From Diplonema japonicum (taxonomy: Eukaryota > Euglenozoa > Diplonemea > Diplonemida > Diplonemidae): a DNA stretch of 64,000 bases. The first letter of the stretch is position 1. Every line of letters starts with the position of its first letter. The notes beneath the pieces were generated by a model. The model searched no databases and was not told the DNA's origin. It worked only from the letters and a program-made list of their open reading frames with translations. Positions 11,464 through 22,535 of the stretch are shown here, in pieces. The stretch spans positions 248,001 through 312,000 of the forward strand of contig OZ025671.1 of assembly GCA_964019335.1 (NCBI GenBank), written 5' to 3'. A program made the translations under genes and the position numbers.

Positions 11464-12104
11464 TGGGCTGGGAAGGTAATATCATGTTACGGGATAAGGG
11501 GGGGGGGGGGGGGGGGAAGAATGGAAAGAGAGGACTTTTAGTATTAGAATCAACTAATTTTTGTCCCGCTAAAAAAAAAAAAAAAGAAAAGAAAAAGAAA
11601 GAAACGAATTTTGTCTCGTCTATACAAATAACAGAATAGAAGAAGAATAAACCCCCTTGGAATTCACCCCCCCCCTCTTTTTTTTAAAAATAGTAGTTCT
11701 TTCTCGAACTGAGTAAACAGCTCTCGATAGATGCGGAGTGAGGGGGGCAAAGAGAAAAGAAAAGATTCTCCAAGATGTGTATTACTTCTTGTCAGTACTT
11801 ACACAACAGGAGTTTCTGTCCCCCTCCTTCATTCTTCCTTTAAGGGAGTTGGACTATAATAACACACGAACGATATGAAAAGAAAAAGAAAAAAGAGAGA
11901 AGGGGGACTCGTTCAGCTGAAGGAAGAGCACACCACAAAAAGGAGAGAAAGTGGAGAAGTGTTTTACAACAATCCACCACCAGGAAAAAAAAAATCATAG
12001 AAAAAGGGAAGGGTTTCCACAAAAAAAAAAAGTGAGAACCATCGGAGACCCCATTTTTTCTTTTTTTTTTAAAACTTTAGTAAGAAATCTATTTAGTCAA
12101 CTTT
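11464..12104. other. Spacer with homopolymers
   Basis: Contains a G-run (about 11499-11516), A-runs and A/G-rich stretches. It should hold the 5' acceptor of the transporter gene and the 3' UTR of the gene at 12105-12698. No gene, repeat or RNA recognised. Confidence 0.6.
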
Positions 12105-12698
12105 TTACTTTGCTAAAGGTACCTCTTCGTCGGGGTCCAATGAAGGCGGGACAGGTGGAAGAACCCGCGAGAATCGGCGGGGGCGAGAGGGAGGCGGGGG
12201 TCCAAGGAAGGAGCCACGGCCAGAATACGAAGAACGGTCGTCGGGGCGCTTGGGGATAATTACCGCAAGATCATTGATGTTCACATATCTGGTCTGGTTG
12301 GAGTGCACAGACCCTGTGATGGACGCTGTGTCGTCGTCGTCCTTCACTATGATGGGGACCAGTCCATGCTCGGACTCTAGGTTTTTCGTCCGCAGCGTGT
12401 CAATAACGGCTCCTGTGAGCTTGTCCAACCGTGTCACCTTTGCAACCTCGTTGAGCCCTGTCAGCTGGACTACATCACTAGACACGTTCTTCATTTCAGA
12501 TAGCACAGTGTTCGTCGCTTCTGTCAAGTTGCTCAACCGCTGTTCCTTGTGCCACCTCATCATCTGAAAACACCCGAACGCTACGCACAGAGCAGCCGCC
12601 ATGATGCCCAGCCACACGCTGTGGTGGTACTCCCATCCCTGCACGGAGGTGTTTGACCCCGACCCCGACCCTGCCTCTTGGGGTACAACTGAGGTCAT
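12105..12698 (-). CDS. Single-pass membrane protein of unknown function
   Basis: A 197-aa protein with a short Ser/Gly-rich N-terminus, one clear transmembrane helix at about residues 28-47 (VWLGIMAAALCVAFGCFQMM), then a helical segment (about 55-105) and a Pro/Arg-rich tail ending PPVPPSLDPDEEVPLAK. No family recognised. Topology with a short lumenal or external N-terminus and a cytosolic Pro-rich tail is inference. The Pro-rich tail could bind SH3 or WW domains, but nothing in the window shows it. Confidence 0.65.
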   Translation of the reverse strand: MTSVVPQEAGSGSGSNTSVQGWEYHHSVWLGIMAAALCVAFGCFQMMRWHKEQRLSNLTEATNTVLSEMKNVSSDVVQLTGLNEVAKVTRLDKLTGAVIDTLRTKNLESEHGLVPIIVKDDDDTASITGSVHSNQTRYVNINDLAVIIPKRPDDRSSYSGRGSFLGPPPPSRPRRFSRVLPPVPPSLDPDEEVPLAK

Positions 12699-12978
12699 CC
12701 CACCTATACAATGTGAGTGCTTCTTTGGTAGTGCAGAAAGTAAAGCTTTTTTCTCTTTCTTTTTTTAATTTCACCACAAAAAATGAAATTTACTATGATG
12801 GTGACGCAGACACTATCGGCACCGTTCTGCAGTTGCCTGTCTGGTGGTGTTGGTGGCTGCTTGTCGCGAGGGGGTGGACGATGGCATTACTACACATAGA
12901 CTGGTATAGTGCCAGGCAGGGAGGCGTTTTGGCTGGAGGAGAATAGTTCTCATATCATGCCTATAACATATATCTGCT

Positions 12979-14103
12979 TCAGAATAAGTCAGTGAACTTT
13001 CTGCACCCTTCCTCCCCTGTCTCCCACGAGGTCACGACACGCACCACAACCCTTCCTTCGCGCTCCCCCCATGGGTAAAGCAGATATTTGTTTTGCAAGG
13101 TTTTCAACTGTTCCTCCGTCACCGTGATGAAGAGCTGGTTTGTCTGAGGAACTTCTACGTGCACCACTGACGGCTTCGCCAGCAGCGTCTCGTACATGAA
13201 GGAGGCCATGCCGTTGGCGCTGCTTGCATTGCGCTCCCACAGCGCATCGGTGAAGTATGCGAGGTACTGCACGGACGCGTAGCGTGCTTTCGACATGATT
13301 AGCAGCTGTTGTTTGGAAGCAGCCTTCACCTCTACGGCAGACGGGCAGACGTGGCCTTTGATCACGACGGCTTCTGCGTTGAAGAGACCGTTCTTCGCAC
13401 CACCCAGGGTCACAAGGTCCGCAAGGGCAATCACCCGACGCATTATTTCTGAGGGTTTCAAACCTTCTGAGCCACGCATCATCATGGACACACACGCGTT
13501 CGCGATCCTTGCACCGTCTACATGCAGCAGCACGTTGTACCTACTACACACTTCTTTGATTGCGGTGATCTCGTTTAAATCGTAGATGTCGCCGAACTCC
13601 GTCGACAACGTGATGCTGACGACACGTGGCAGGGTGTAGAACTCAGGTGTTTCGTTGCAGTGGGCGAGAAGCGTGTCGAGCTCAGCGGGTACCACCTTAG
13701 GTGATGGGAGTAAGTGCATCTTAGCGCCAAAGACGTTCTCGCAAGCTCCAACAGTGTTTGTTTGTACATGCGCACACTTCGAGGTCACGACAGAGTGGAA
13801 CGGCCTGCTGCATGCAAGACTAAGCGCCAGGACGTTACCTCCTGTCCCGTTAGAGACGAACCTGATGTGCGCAGCGTCGTCCAACGACAGCTCCTTCTTC
13901 ATCACCTCGATGGTCTTAGTGGTCACGGGGCATTCACCGTACGACGGCATAGCGGGAAGCTCGTTCACCTGTCTCACCGCCTCCATCACCTCCGGGCACA
14001 CTCCTCCAGTGTTGTCGCTTGCGAACATGCAGTTCGGCGCCTTCATCAGCTCCGCACGGCATTCATTGAGAATACCCGACACCCCCCCACGCACGTTCGC
14101 CAT
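12979..14103 (-). CDS. L-threonine aldolase (PLP-dependent)
   Basis: A 374-aa protein of the beta-eliminating lyase / threonine aldolase family, which cleaves L-threonine or allo-threonine to glycine and acetaldehyde. Family signs: the N-terminal FASDNTGG, the mid-region HVDGARIANA (Asp and His-Asp-Gly-Ala-Arg segment that contacts PLP), and VTLGGAKNGLFNAEAVV, where the Lys after GGA is the expected Schiff-base lysine. Length fits the family. The frame is open upstream to 14175 but that part reads MIFFFFVVVLLLFF from a T-rich tract; I place the start at 14103, right after a pyrimidine tract and CAG, the layout of a trans-splice acceptor. Cytosolic glycine metabolism is likely. Confidence 0.88.
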   Translation of the reverse strand: MANVRGGVSGILNECRAELMKAPNCMFASDNTGGVCPEVMEAVRQVNELPAMPSYGECPVTTKTIEVMKKELSLDDAAHIRFVSNGTGGNVLALSLACSRPFHSVVTSKCAHVQTNTVGACENVFGAKMHLLPSPKVVPAELDTLLAHCNETPEFYTLPRVVSITLSTEFGDIYDLNEITAIKEVCSRYNVLLHVDGARIANACVSMMMRGSEGLKPSEIMRRVIALADLVTLGGAKNGLFNAEAVVIKGHVCPSAVEVKAASKQQLLIMSKARYASVQYLAYFTDALWERNASSANGMASFMYETLLAKPSVVHVEVPQTNQLFITVTEEQLKTLQNKYLLYPWGEREGRVVVRVVTSWETGEEGCRKFTDLF

Positions 14104-14337
14104 GTTGCCTTGCTGGGATTCTTGTACACGCAAAAAGAAAAGAAGCAACACAACAACAAAGAAAAAAAAAATCATATAAAAATTCTAAAAATCACTACTG
14201 AGAGGGGCATTGGTATTAACATGCGCTTGGTAAAGCGACATATGAAGTGTAAAGTTGTAGGGAAAAAAAAAGGGCAGTGCAGAAACACCCTCTCTCTCGG
14301 GAAGTGGTGGACACGCACCAGGCATGAAAACGAACAA

Positions 14338-16393
14338 CTAGTAAGTCCTGGATGCGGCCGCCGACATGGGCCTTGACAGCCTACTGGACTGGGGCTTCCT
14401 CGGGGTCAGTTCCTGTTGATGGCTTTTGATTCTCTGCATGACGCGGGACTTTGACTCTAGGTTGATCCTCATGTCTCTATTTTTGAGGACTTCTTGCCTG
14501 AACTGGTCCTTGTATTTGATATTATCCTTCTGCAGGGAGGTGATGGTGGCTTGCAGGTCGTCTGTGTTCATGTTATCGGGTGTGCGCTCACGATCTTTGC
14601 ACTTCAGACACTCTATTTGTGTGGTGTTGTTGCTTGTTTCCTCCCAACGTCTGTTCGCAAGGTCGTAGGCCGCCTGCTCGAGGTTTTGTATCAGTTGCTC
14701 AACGGCCTCCTTTTTCGGCATTTTTCTGTTCCAGACACCTCGTGGCACAACAGGGTTGTCGATTTCGCAGAAGTCCGAAGCAGACACAAACGTCAGCGGG
14801 AAATTCATGAACGAAGGCTGCTTAGCACGGTACCCCTTCATGTCTGCTAAATACTGCTGTGTCTTGTACCAGCAGGTCTGCACATGCTGCAACAACGTTA
14901 AATCCACAGGCTCCACACCTATCGCTCCATTGTGTGAACCTGATGCCTTTTTGTACTTCTTCTTCCCCAGCAACGACACGCCCGTCTGCTTCGACGGGTC
15001 TAGTTGTATTACAATTCTCGACAGATTCCTCGAATACTCGAACAGATACTCCACCTGTTTTCTTAAACACCTCACCTCCTCTGTCGCGCTCTTCCGCAGC
15101 TTCTGCAGGTCTGTTCTCGTCTCTGCAAGCTCTTGCTTCTCTTTCCCAAGAACTGCGTTGTGGAACCTTGCCATCTCCTCCGTTGTTTTCTTGTGCGATT
15201 CCAAAGCTTGTTTGTTGATCCTCTCGCATTTCTCCCGCTCTTGAGCCCTCCCAGCTTCGATGAGCTCCTCCCTCCCCCGTACCTTCAGGTGGTCGACTGT
15301 GTCGCTGGTCCGAAGCTGCTCTCTCGTAACAGATTCTAATTGACTTTTATAAATTTCTTCCACACGCTCGATATCCCTGTTTGTGTGGTTGCTTGTGGTT
15401 GTCATACCTTCTGAACACCTGCATGTCCGCTTTGCATTTCTTGTCGTGCGCTTCCTTCATCCGCTGTATCTCAGCTTGGAGCTCTTCTACCTTGTCCTTC
15501 AGCTCCGCTTGCCTCTCGAGTGACACCGCGACCTGCTTGTCGGCCCGCTTCCGTTTGTTCGTACTCTCTTCTTCTTGCTTGCTGACGATGGCTTGGTAGC
15601 GGCGGACTTCGGCTGCGGCAGCAGCGGTCTTCCCAGCAAGGCCTTCCTCGCGTACTGTCGGGGTTAGATAAGACAACAAAAAAAAAAAAAATATAACGAT
15701 ACCAGCGTAGGCTGCAACGATCATCTTAAGCTGTGCTTTGACAGAATCGGAACGGTTGGCAAAGACGGAGTCGTTCAAGGGCTTGCTGGGTTCAGGAACG
15801 CCTTCCTTGGTTAGATGGGTATAAGAGTGAGACTCCACGGGCTGGTAGTCGAAGATGTTTCTGTCATGTTCATCTTCTTCCTGGGGGGAGAGGGGCTCTA
15901 CTGGACTTGAAGAACCTAGTCGGGATAAAGTGTCGGTTATAGGAAGGGTGCTTGATGAGCTTGTCGAGACTTCAATTCTATCTTCTTCGTTCTCGCTATT
16001 CTCTACAACAGCTGACACTGCAGCCAAGGCGGCACCAGCAGCGCCCCATATGTACACCAGATTGTGGAAATCACTCTGTAGGTACTTAGGGGGTAGTTGC
16101 TTCTTTTTCTTTTTCTTTCTGGTCTCCAAGCTTGAGTGCTTTATCCGTATAGGATTGGTGTCCTGGCGCGGGGAAGGTTGGGTGGCAGCCTCGTTCTCTT
16201 TTGTGCCCTCCACTTCTTCTTCTTCTTCGTAGTCCACTTGTAAGCCCATAAGCATCAAAGCCATGGTTTCAGGTGAGGGGCACTCCCCCCTCCCGATCCT
16301 TCTCTGCACTTCCAAGAGCTGCTTCCTCCGTACCCCGGTGAGCTGCACCATGTCGGTGGTGCCCTCTCCTTCGCCTTCCATCATTCCCTGCAT
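14338..16393 (-). CDS. Coiled-coil protein with N-terminal hydrophobic segment (three exons)
   Basis: Three exons, 16393-15703, 15654-15408 and 15376-14338, give 658 aa; the introns are 48 and 31 nt (GTATCG...ACAG and GTATGA...ACAG), and both junctions are out of codon phase yet restore the frame. Residues 1-75 are acidic, about 105-120 a Lys-run, about 125-150 a small hydrophobic segment (LVYIWGAAGAALAAVSAVV), about 225-245 a second one. From about residue 255 to 480 the protein is a long charged coiled coil (SLERQAELKDKVEELQAEIQ and on), with more coiled coil near 590-620 and a basic Ser/Arg C-terminus. No family recognised. The start at 16393 follows an ACAG acceptor-like site. Confidence 0.75.
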
Positions 16394-16602
16394 TGCCGGC
16401 TGTTTGCTTGCTTTACAATATCGCTTGTTGATAAAAAGAAGAGAAGGAAGAAAAAAAATATTCACAGTTAACTATGTAAATAGTTGCAGTAGAAGAAGAA
16501 AAGAAAGGCAAAACCGAAATTAGAAGAAACAAACTTTTTTTGTCTCCGCCCCCCCCCCCCCCCCCCCCAGAGCGTCAGCCAAAAAAACAGCGTGAATGAG
16601 AG

Positions 16603-16650
<48 letters not shown>

Positions 16651-17052
16651 TCGTCCGGATGGCGGCGCCCTGCACAAGAACTGTCATTTGATTACAGGAG
16701 GCGCACTGCGGCCGAGTTGTTGCTTCTTCTGCGTTCCGCGTCGTGTCCTTCATGCGTGCGATGTACAGCTCAACCCCAGTAACCAAGATTCGGTGCTCGT
16801 GCAGTCTGCTGCCTGTTCGTCACCCTGAGCATCTGCGTTACGTTCTTCCACTCGGGTGCTACCGGTGATGACCGACGAGGAGGTCAACAGCGAACAACAC
16901 ATCTGATGTACTTCTTTATATTTCCATGTTATCCCCACCACCAATAAAGTACAGAAACCGTAGCTTTAGAATCGTTGGGCAAAAATAATAAATTGATCTA
17001 CTTTTTTACCCCTCCTTTTTCTTTTTTTTTTCTTTTTTTGTACTAACGTTCT
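16394..17052. other. Spacer with homopolymers, SL exon copy and a possible gene relic
   Basis: Contains a C-run (about 16550-16568), an A-run (about 16602-16646), and a copy of the SL exon (16942-16978, minus). Between these, minus-strand 16655-16800 reads ELYIARMKDTTRNAEEATTR followed by CASCNQMTVLVQGAAIR, which loosely recalls an LSD1-type zinc finger cut off at the T-run. I could not build a complete gene here. Confidence 0.5.
16942..16978 (-). pseudogene. Copy of the spliced-leader exon fused to unrelated sequence
   Basis: All 37 bases of the SL exon are present with one change against the SL RNA gene at 52660-52696 (GCTACGG instead of GCTACAG). After the exon the minus strand continues GGTGGGGATAACATGGAAAT, which does not match the SL RNA intron and cannot form its 10-bp stem. 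So it is not a functional SL RNA gene. A copy of a trans-spliced mRNA put back into DNA, or a decayed SL gene, would explain it. Confidence 0.65.
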
Positions 17053-19699
17053 TCAACAGCCGTCGCTGCTCCCACCACCGATGTAGCCGTAGACCTTCAG
17101 GGAAGACATAACTATATAAAAGAACCAAAGAAGGAAGAAAGCAAAGCAAATGAGGTATCGTCTGGGGCCTCCCAGCTCGCCCCCGTAGCTGTAACGGTTT
17201 GCCAGCAGCATACCGAGGCCCAGCAAAGCACAGCAGAGGAAGAGCACGACGCTGTACACGAGATCACCTGCGGGGTACTTGTACTCCTCTCCCTTGGTCT
17301 CTTTGTAGACAGAAGCAATGCACCAGGGAAGGCCCAGACCAAGAAAAACATTAACACAGTTCGAACCCGTCACGTTCCCAATCGCTGCATCCGCATTATC
17401 CTCCTCTTCAGCTACCGTTTTACTTGCATACGTATCAGGCAACGAGGTACCAAGGGCAACAAATGTTATCGCTGTCACCGGGTCCTTCAAGCCCGCAACA
17501 CATCCAAGTAATGAAGCAAGTTCTGCCACAATAGCTGTTATCAGACCTTTTTTCTTTTTTAAATGTCGGATTAAAGCATACCAATAAGGCCCAACGCCGA
17601 AACAAAGGCTGGCCACCCGCCTTTATACCGCGGCGGGGGGATCGCAGCCCCGAGCAACCTCCAGAAAATCGTTAAAAAGTGCATAAGGTAATCCATCGTT
17701 GTGTCCCCTTCGATGGCGAAGCAGTCGATGAACTGTTGCCCCCAGGCGTTCGCGTTTCGCTCTTCAGCTTGCTGCACCGCAAGCTGCTCCACGTGTTCCA
17801 CGAATATTCTTGTTGTAGGGTCTTCTGTGATGGAGACTGTCAGTGTTGTGCAGCGTGTCTCAGCGCCCTCGATGTCCGTTAACACCAGCGAAAAGGTCTT
17901 ACTTTTCTGGTGGGAGTAGGTGTTCAAAATGGGTATGTCCACCTCGGTGGTCTGGTCGTTCCTTGTAATCCGTTGTTCTATCTCAACAGGAATGTAGTCC
18001 GTGCCCCCCACGGCACTGCCTTGCACGCTCTTCACCTTGAAGTTCACGGATTGCTGCGTACCCCCCAGCCTCTGCACCACTGCAGTAAGCTGTCGACACC
18101 GATTTTCTTTTTTGTTTTTTTTCATACCACTCCGATGTTCTCCGACACACTGATGCACAGCGTGTCTGCCGCCTTGCACTCCAACTCCTTCACCCCTGCC
18201 TTGAACGTCTTTGCGAACCCGATTGTAGGCTTTGCCGACGTCGAGAGATGCACCTGTACGAGGAGAGGGTGGTGCGTTCAAAGAAGAACCCATACCGAAC
18301 ACTTCAAGACAGTCCCCAGTCTTGCCCCACCACCTGCAGACAGCAGAGTTACCTCGAAGCTCTAGTGGTTTTTTCTTTTTTTGTTTGTTTCCTCTTGTAC
18401 CTCATTGGTATCATTCCGCAGAAGCTTCACAGTGACACAAGCCCGGTTCTCACCCTTCTCCATGATGACGTGCCCTGAGGCAGCGACGTAGTCCTTCCCC
18501 TTCTTGGCGGTGATGTCACGCGTTTCGTACTTAGCAGTGACGGTGGAGGTCTTGGGTCCGTGGCGGAGGAGTGTGAGGGTGGTGACGTTTCCTTCAGGAC
18601 AGTGTATGGACGAAGTGAGCCACTCGAGGATGACAGGGCAGGTGTCAGCCTTGGCTACCGTAAGTGGAGAGCATGGTGAACAAGGGGTTTGCAGCTGTAC
18701 AGAGATATCGGTGAAGTCGCTTGGACAACTTTTCCGCCGACCAAAGTAACTAGGCTTCGCGCGATGGAAGAGATTCTGCGAGTCGCGCGCCATGTCCACA
18801 AGCGAGCTCCCAACATTGTCGCCAGCATGGCAATCGTCTCTGAGGAGGCCCATGATCTTTTGCAGGCGGAGCTCTGTTACGGTTCTGTCGGGGTCGTTCT
18901 CGGTTGAGGCACCTTCCGACGCATATGATGGCTTCGTGACGAAGCAGCTTTTATCTTGCAAGTATGCAACGATGATCAACACTGGGAAGAAGCACAGCGT
19001 GATGACCGCTTCGGTGATGGTGATGACGCACTTCGTCCAAGACGACAGTGTGACCACCAACCACAGATATGCAAGGAGAGATGTTGTGGAGGTGATGATG
19101 AAAACCCCAAGTTGGTCTATCTTCTTGGGCTGCTCAACAGACACAACGCAAATACCTGAAACCACTAGTAAATTGAAGGCAGCGGAGCCAACAATAGTTG
19201 ACGGGCCCAGCTCGCCCGGTTCTGCATCTAACGTTGAAACAGTTTCTATACAAGACAGTAGAATTTCTGGTGCGGAACTACCCAAGGCCAGCAGTGTCAG
19301 GTTCGCCACGGTAGGGTTCCACACCGACACCTTCACCACGGTTTTCTCACCGTCGTTTGATATCGCAGTGCGAAGCTTGTCGCTTGTTATTTCTTCGATT
19401 GCAGACATAAAAGTATCGGATATCACTGCAATGCCGATAAAGGCGTGGACGAGCCCTGCTGCATACAGGGCACCCCGGACGGCGTTGTGCCACATGCCTT
19501 CAGCAGGTACCAAGATGTAGCTGTCGCATAATTTCGTTCCGTTTGGGTAATACTCCACGAGCATGCCTTGCCCGTGCCGGGAGATCCTCCTGACGCCTTT
19601 CTCCGGAAATACTAGCTCTGCTGTCATCAGCCCTGCAAACTGAACACAAATCACAAGTATTCGCCATTTGAGGTGGTCCCATTTCCACCGTTTTTTCAT
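17053..19699 (-). CDS. Na+/Ca2+ exchanger with Calx-beta domains (five exons)
   Basis: Five exons, 19699-18401, 18361-18296, 18253-18128, 18089-17582 and 17546-17053, give 830 aa; introns are 35-42 nt with GTA donors. It belongs to the NCX/SLC8 family, which exports Ca2+ in exchange for Na+ across the plasma membrane. An N-terminal TM block (to about residue 260) carries the alpha-1 repeat (LALGSSAPE ... GSAAFNLL, residues 137-178). A cytosolic loop (about 260-640) holds two Calx-beta domains (AKYETRDITAKKGKDY ... NESFEV, and FKVKSVQGSAVGGTDYIPVE), the Ca2+ sensors of this family. The C-terminal TM block has the alpha-2 repeat (VALGTSLPDT ... GNVTGSNCVNVFLG). Length is somewhat below animal NCX (about 940). 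Confidence 0.92.
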
Positions 19700-20375
19700 G
19701 CCCCCCCCCCCCCCCCACTTCCCCTCTTAAAAAATGTGTTGTTTGATAGGGTGAAACTAGAGTAATGAATATAATGGAGAAGTGCAGCGTACCTTTGATG
19801 ACATGGCAATCATTACCTTGGGACTGGGGAGGGGGGAGAGCGACTCCTCGGGGAGGAAAAAAAAATTAAACGGATGCTAGAAAAAGAAACAACGATGGAG
19901 GGAATCTTTTTTTTTTTTAAAAAATCCTCTCCCGGTGACTTTTTCTTTCTTTTTTTTTTTCATTTCCTGTTTTTTTTTTTTTTTTTTTTTAAATATAATA
20001 ATAATAGATTGTCTAAAAAAGAAAGAAAAAAAAAAAACGAAAACAAAAAAAAAACCAGATCTTTACTGGTTGGTACTTGAAGAAGCGGTTTGCGAAAAGA
20101 AAAGAAAAAATGTAGCTTTTCTTTTTTTTTTTTAAATCACCAACAAAAAATTATAAAATAGTAATTTAACTCGAGTACTCTTGAAAGGGGGGGGGTGAAT
20201 AATAAAAATAAAAAGACGCTAAAATCTGAAAAGTTTTAAAAAAAAAAATTATAGCTCATTCGGCGGGAAGAAGGGGGTAAAAAAATCTTTCTTTTTTTTT
20301 TTAAAAACACCTCCCCACCATTTTTCTTTCCCCTTCTTTTTCATCATATTGAGGCCACTCACTGCTGCTCTCATA

Positions 20376-20409
<34 letters not shown>

Positions 20410-20421
20410 GTTATTACAAAT
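19700..20421. other. Homopolymer-rich spacer
   Basis: C-run at about 19707-19720, then many A and T runs (for example about 19975-19992 and 20379-20407). It should hold the 5' acceptor of the exchanger gene and the 3' UTR of the next. No gene or structured RNA recognised. Confidence 0.65.
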
Positions 20422-21210
20422 TTATTCCACTGGTGAAGCGGTTCTTGTGCCGGTTCGTTCCTCAGTTTCCTCGGCTGTAGGGCTTGCGGTACCGAGGGAG
20501 TCCTCATTTCTAACTAGGTACCTGCCTTGTTGCTGAGCAGGTGAATTCGTAGAGGTCGGTGAGTCCCCAAGCCCAGGTGGCGCAGGCGGTGCATTCGGAG
20601 ATGCATCAGTATTACGCAGCGCTATCATTGTGTCATTGCCAAAGGGCGCTGTTGACCGCAACCCTCGTCTGGAAGCAGATGGTGGCGTGGCTGTCTCGCT
20701 ACGTTCATCTAACGGGAGCTCCATTCTGCGTCGTTCTTCAGCAGACAGCACAATGCTGGCTCTTGGTGCTGTAGGGCGTCTTGAGTAGTAATCCGCTCTC
20801 AGACGGACGGCGGCGTCTGCCTCGTCCTCAGTGTTCACGAAGAGGAGCGTTCCGTCAGCCTCTGTGACTTGTATCCACCCCCTCCCCCCGCCCAAGCGGA
20901 CTTCTACCCATCTTATTCCCTCTATCATCTTTTCCTCGCCTGTCCCTACCAGTGCATCGCCAATATTTGTCAGTGACACCACTGTTCCAAGCTCGCCTGC
21001 TGAGAATCGGACCTCCTTCTCGCCTACTGCGTACCATTCTGTCTCCTGTGCTGCTGCATCTGTGGTGGTAGGCACTTCTGCTTGATTCAAGGTCGTTGGA
21101 ACCATGTTGTTAATGTTGTTGTTGTTGTTAATGTTGTTGTTTGTGGCAGTGCGAGGCTCGTCCCTTTTTTTCGGTCTTTGGTTTGGAGGTGAGCTTGAGC
21201 AGCAACCCAT
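20422..21210 (-). CDS. Probable dual-acylated MGCC protein of unknown function
   Basis: From the ATG at 21210 the 262-aa product begins MGCCSSSPP: Gly at position 2 followed by Cys-Cys and Ser fits N-myristoylation plus palmitoylation, so a membrane-attached cytosolic protein is likely. An Asn-run follows (about residues 24-36). Residues about 55-130 are the most folded-looking part (WYAVGEKEVRFSAGELGTVV ... GIRWVEVRLGGGRGWIQV), reminiscent of a small SH3-like beta barrel, but I cannot name a family. The C-terminal 120 residues are Pro/Ser/Thr-rich. The frame extends 13 codons upstream (MEGRRKKRKEKKK) but those codons come from an A/G-rich leader, so I prefer MGCC as the start. Confidence 0.7.
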   Translation of the reverse strand: MGCCSSSPPNQRPKKRDEPRTATNNNINNNNNINNMVPTTLNQAEVPTTTDAAAQETEWYAVGEKEVRFSAGELGTVVSLTNIGDALVGTGEEKMIEGIRWVEVRLGGGRGWIQVTEADGTLLFVNTEDEADAAVRLRADYYSRRPTAPRASIVLSAEERRRMELPLDERSETATPPSASRRGLRSTAPFGNDTMIALRNTDASPNAPPAPPGLGDSPTSTNSPAQQQGRYLVRNEDSLGTASPTAEETEERTGTRTASPVE

Positions 21211-21752
21211 TTTCTTTTTTTCTTTTCTCTTTTTTCTTCTCCCCTCCAACCTTTTTTTTTTTTTTCAATGCGATACAATTATTTTAGCGTTTTTTTTTTG
21301 ACTCAGATTATTAAAAAAAAAAGAAATACGGATGCTTATCATAAAGAAAAGAGGGGGGGGGGGGAAGAAAAACACCCTCTTCTCTCCCCACCTAAAATGC
21401 AAGAAAGATGAATGAGAAATAAAAAATGCTACTAAAAAAAAAAGGAGAACCTTTTTTTTTTCCCCCTTATTTATTTCGTACATGACCCTCCTCTTTTATT
21501 TCCCCCCCCCCCACATAGCCTTTGAAAGTCTCATTCTGCTTTTTCTTTTTTTTTTTCCCTCTTTTTTATATTTTTTTGCTCTCCCCTGGGATGAAACCAT
21601 AAAAAAAAGGGGGGGGGAGGAGGGAGAAAACTATAAAAAAAATTGAGTGAAAACAAGGAATCTGCAACGCTACATACACTTCTTATTTTTTTTTTTCTTT
21701 CTTCCTTTTTTTTTTTTTTTTTTTTTTTCCCCCTTCCCCCCCGCCTTTTGTA
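21211..21752. other. Homopolymer-rich spacer
   Basis: A, T, G and C runs, including T-runs near 21706-21728. Expected to contain the acceptor of the MGCC gene and the 3' UTR of the FYVE gene. Nothing else recognised. Confidence 0.65.
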
Positions 21753-22421
21753 TCACCTTTTTTTCGGTTTTGGTTTGGGTTTTTTTTGTAGTTGGTGAAA
21801 ACGCCAAGTTACGAGAGATGTGTTACATGGTGCACAAAGACGTGTATTCTTCCACTCTGCCGGTAGGGAAGGCCGCTTATTCCCGCACGAGTTGCAGACC
21901 ACAGCACCGCACCCACGACAGTGGTGCCGACGGGCGAAGAACGTGAAAAACTTTCGGCACAGTTTGCAGGAAGAAGAGGAGCTATCGTCCACCCAGTGCG
22001 GGTGGACAGGAGTCAGGGGTGTAGTAGGTACGTGCCCTCCAAGGTAGAGGGAGAATGCAGTTTCCGAAACAGAAGCCAACGGAAGCATTTTTTGCGCCTT
22101 CCTCACAAGGTCCGACTCCGTGGCCTTCTTTGGTATCCACCGGCCACCGTCGTCTACGAACATCCCACCTCCCTTACAATTGCACGACCTGCCCCGCCCG
22201 CATTCACAGCCTTTCGCCTTGGGGCAATCTTCGTTATCCTTACTTTCCTCGGAGCTGCCCATCATTGGCAGCGCTGATATTCTGAACACCTTACCATTCC
22301 CCGGTTCCTTAGATGCTGATATTCTGTTGGCGTTGGTGTTACTTGGCGCAGTTGCGCCAGCGCCAGACCCCCGCGGCGCAACTAGATGCGGCGCTACAAA
22401 GTGGGGCGACACATACGTCAT
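21753..22421 (-). CDS. FYVE zinc-finger protein
   Basis: A 222-aa product. Near the C-terminus is a FYVE domain: WVDDSSSSSCKLC (WxxD motif and first Cys pair), ARRHHCRGCGAVVC (the R(R)HHCRxCG signature that binds phosphatidylinositol 3-phosphate), then CNSCG and LCAPC, giving eight zinc ligands. The middle has an extra Cys-rich piece (CPKAKGCECGRGRSCNC). FYVE proteins sit on endosomes. The C-terminus ends in a Lys/Pro tail (QKKPKPKPKKR) read from an A-rich tract. The frame is open further upstream but without an ATG; I chose the ATG at 22421 because it follows a CATCAG acceptor-like site. Confidence 0.8.
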   Translation of the reverse strand: MTYVSPHFVAPHLVAPRGSGAGATAPSNTNANRISASKEPGNGKVFRISALPMMGSSEESKDNEDCPKAKGCECGRGRSCNCKGGGMFVDDGGRWIPKKATESDLVRKAQKMLPLASVSETAFSLYLGGHVPTTPLTPVHPHWVDDSSSSSCKLCRKFFTFFARRHHCRGCGAVVCNSCGNKRPSLPAEWKNTRLCAPCNTSLVTWRFHQLQKKPKPKPKKR

Positions 22422-22535
22422 CCCAACCTGATGAGTGGCAGTTAGCAATGCAGATACGTTAAAGATGAGAGGGGGGGAGAACTTCGTCGCTTCCTTAGCG
22501 CTTTTTTTTTTTTTAATCCCCACTTCTATGTTATC

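Noticed and set aside
12989-13495. 168-aa frame overlapping threonine aldolase on the same strand
   Set aside because: It is another reading frame of the aldolase exon, rich in Arg and Cys, without homology.
14104-14175. N-terminal MIFFFFVVVLLLFF extension of threonine aldolase as a signal peptide
   Set aside because: It is the T-rich tract of the trans-splice acceptor region; the CAG and ATG right after it give a family-like N-terminus.
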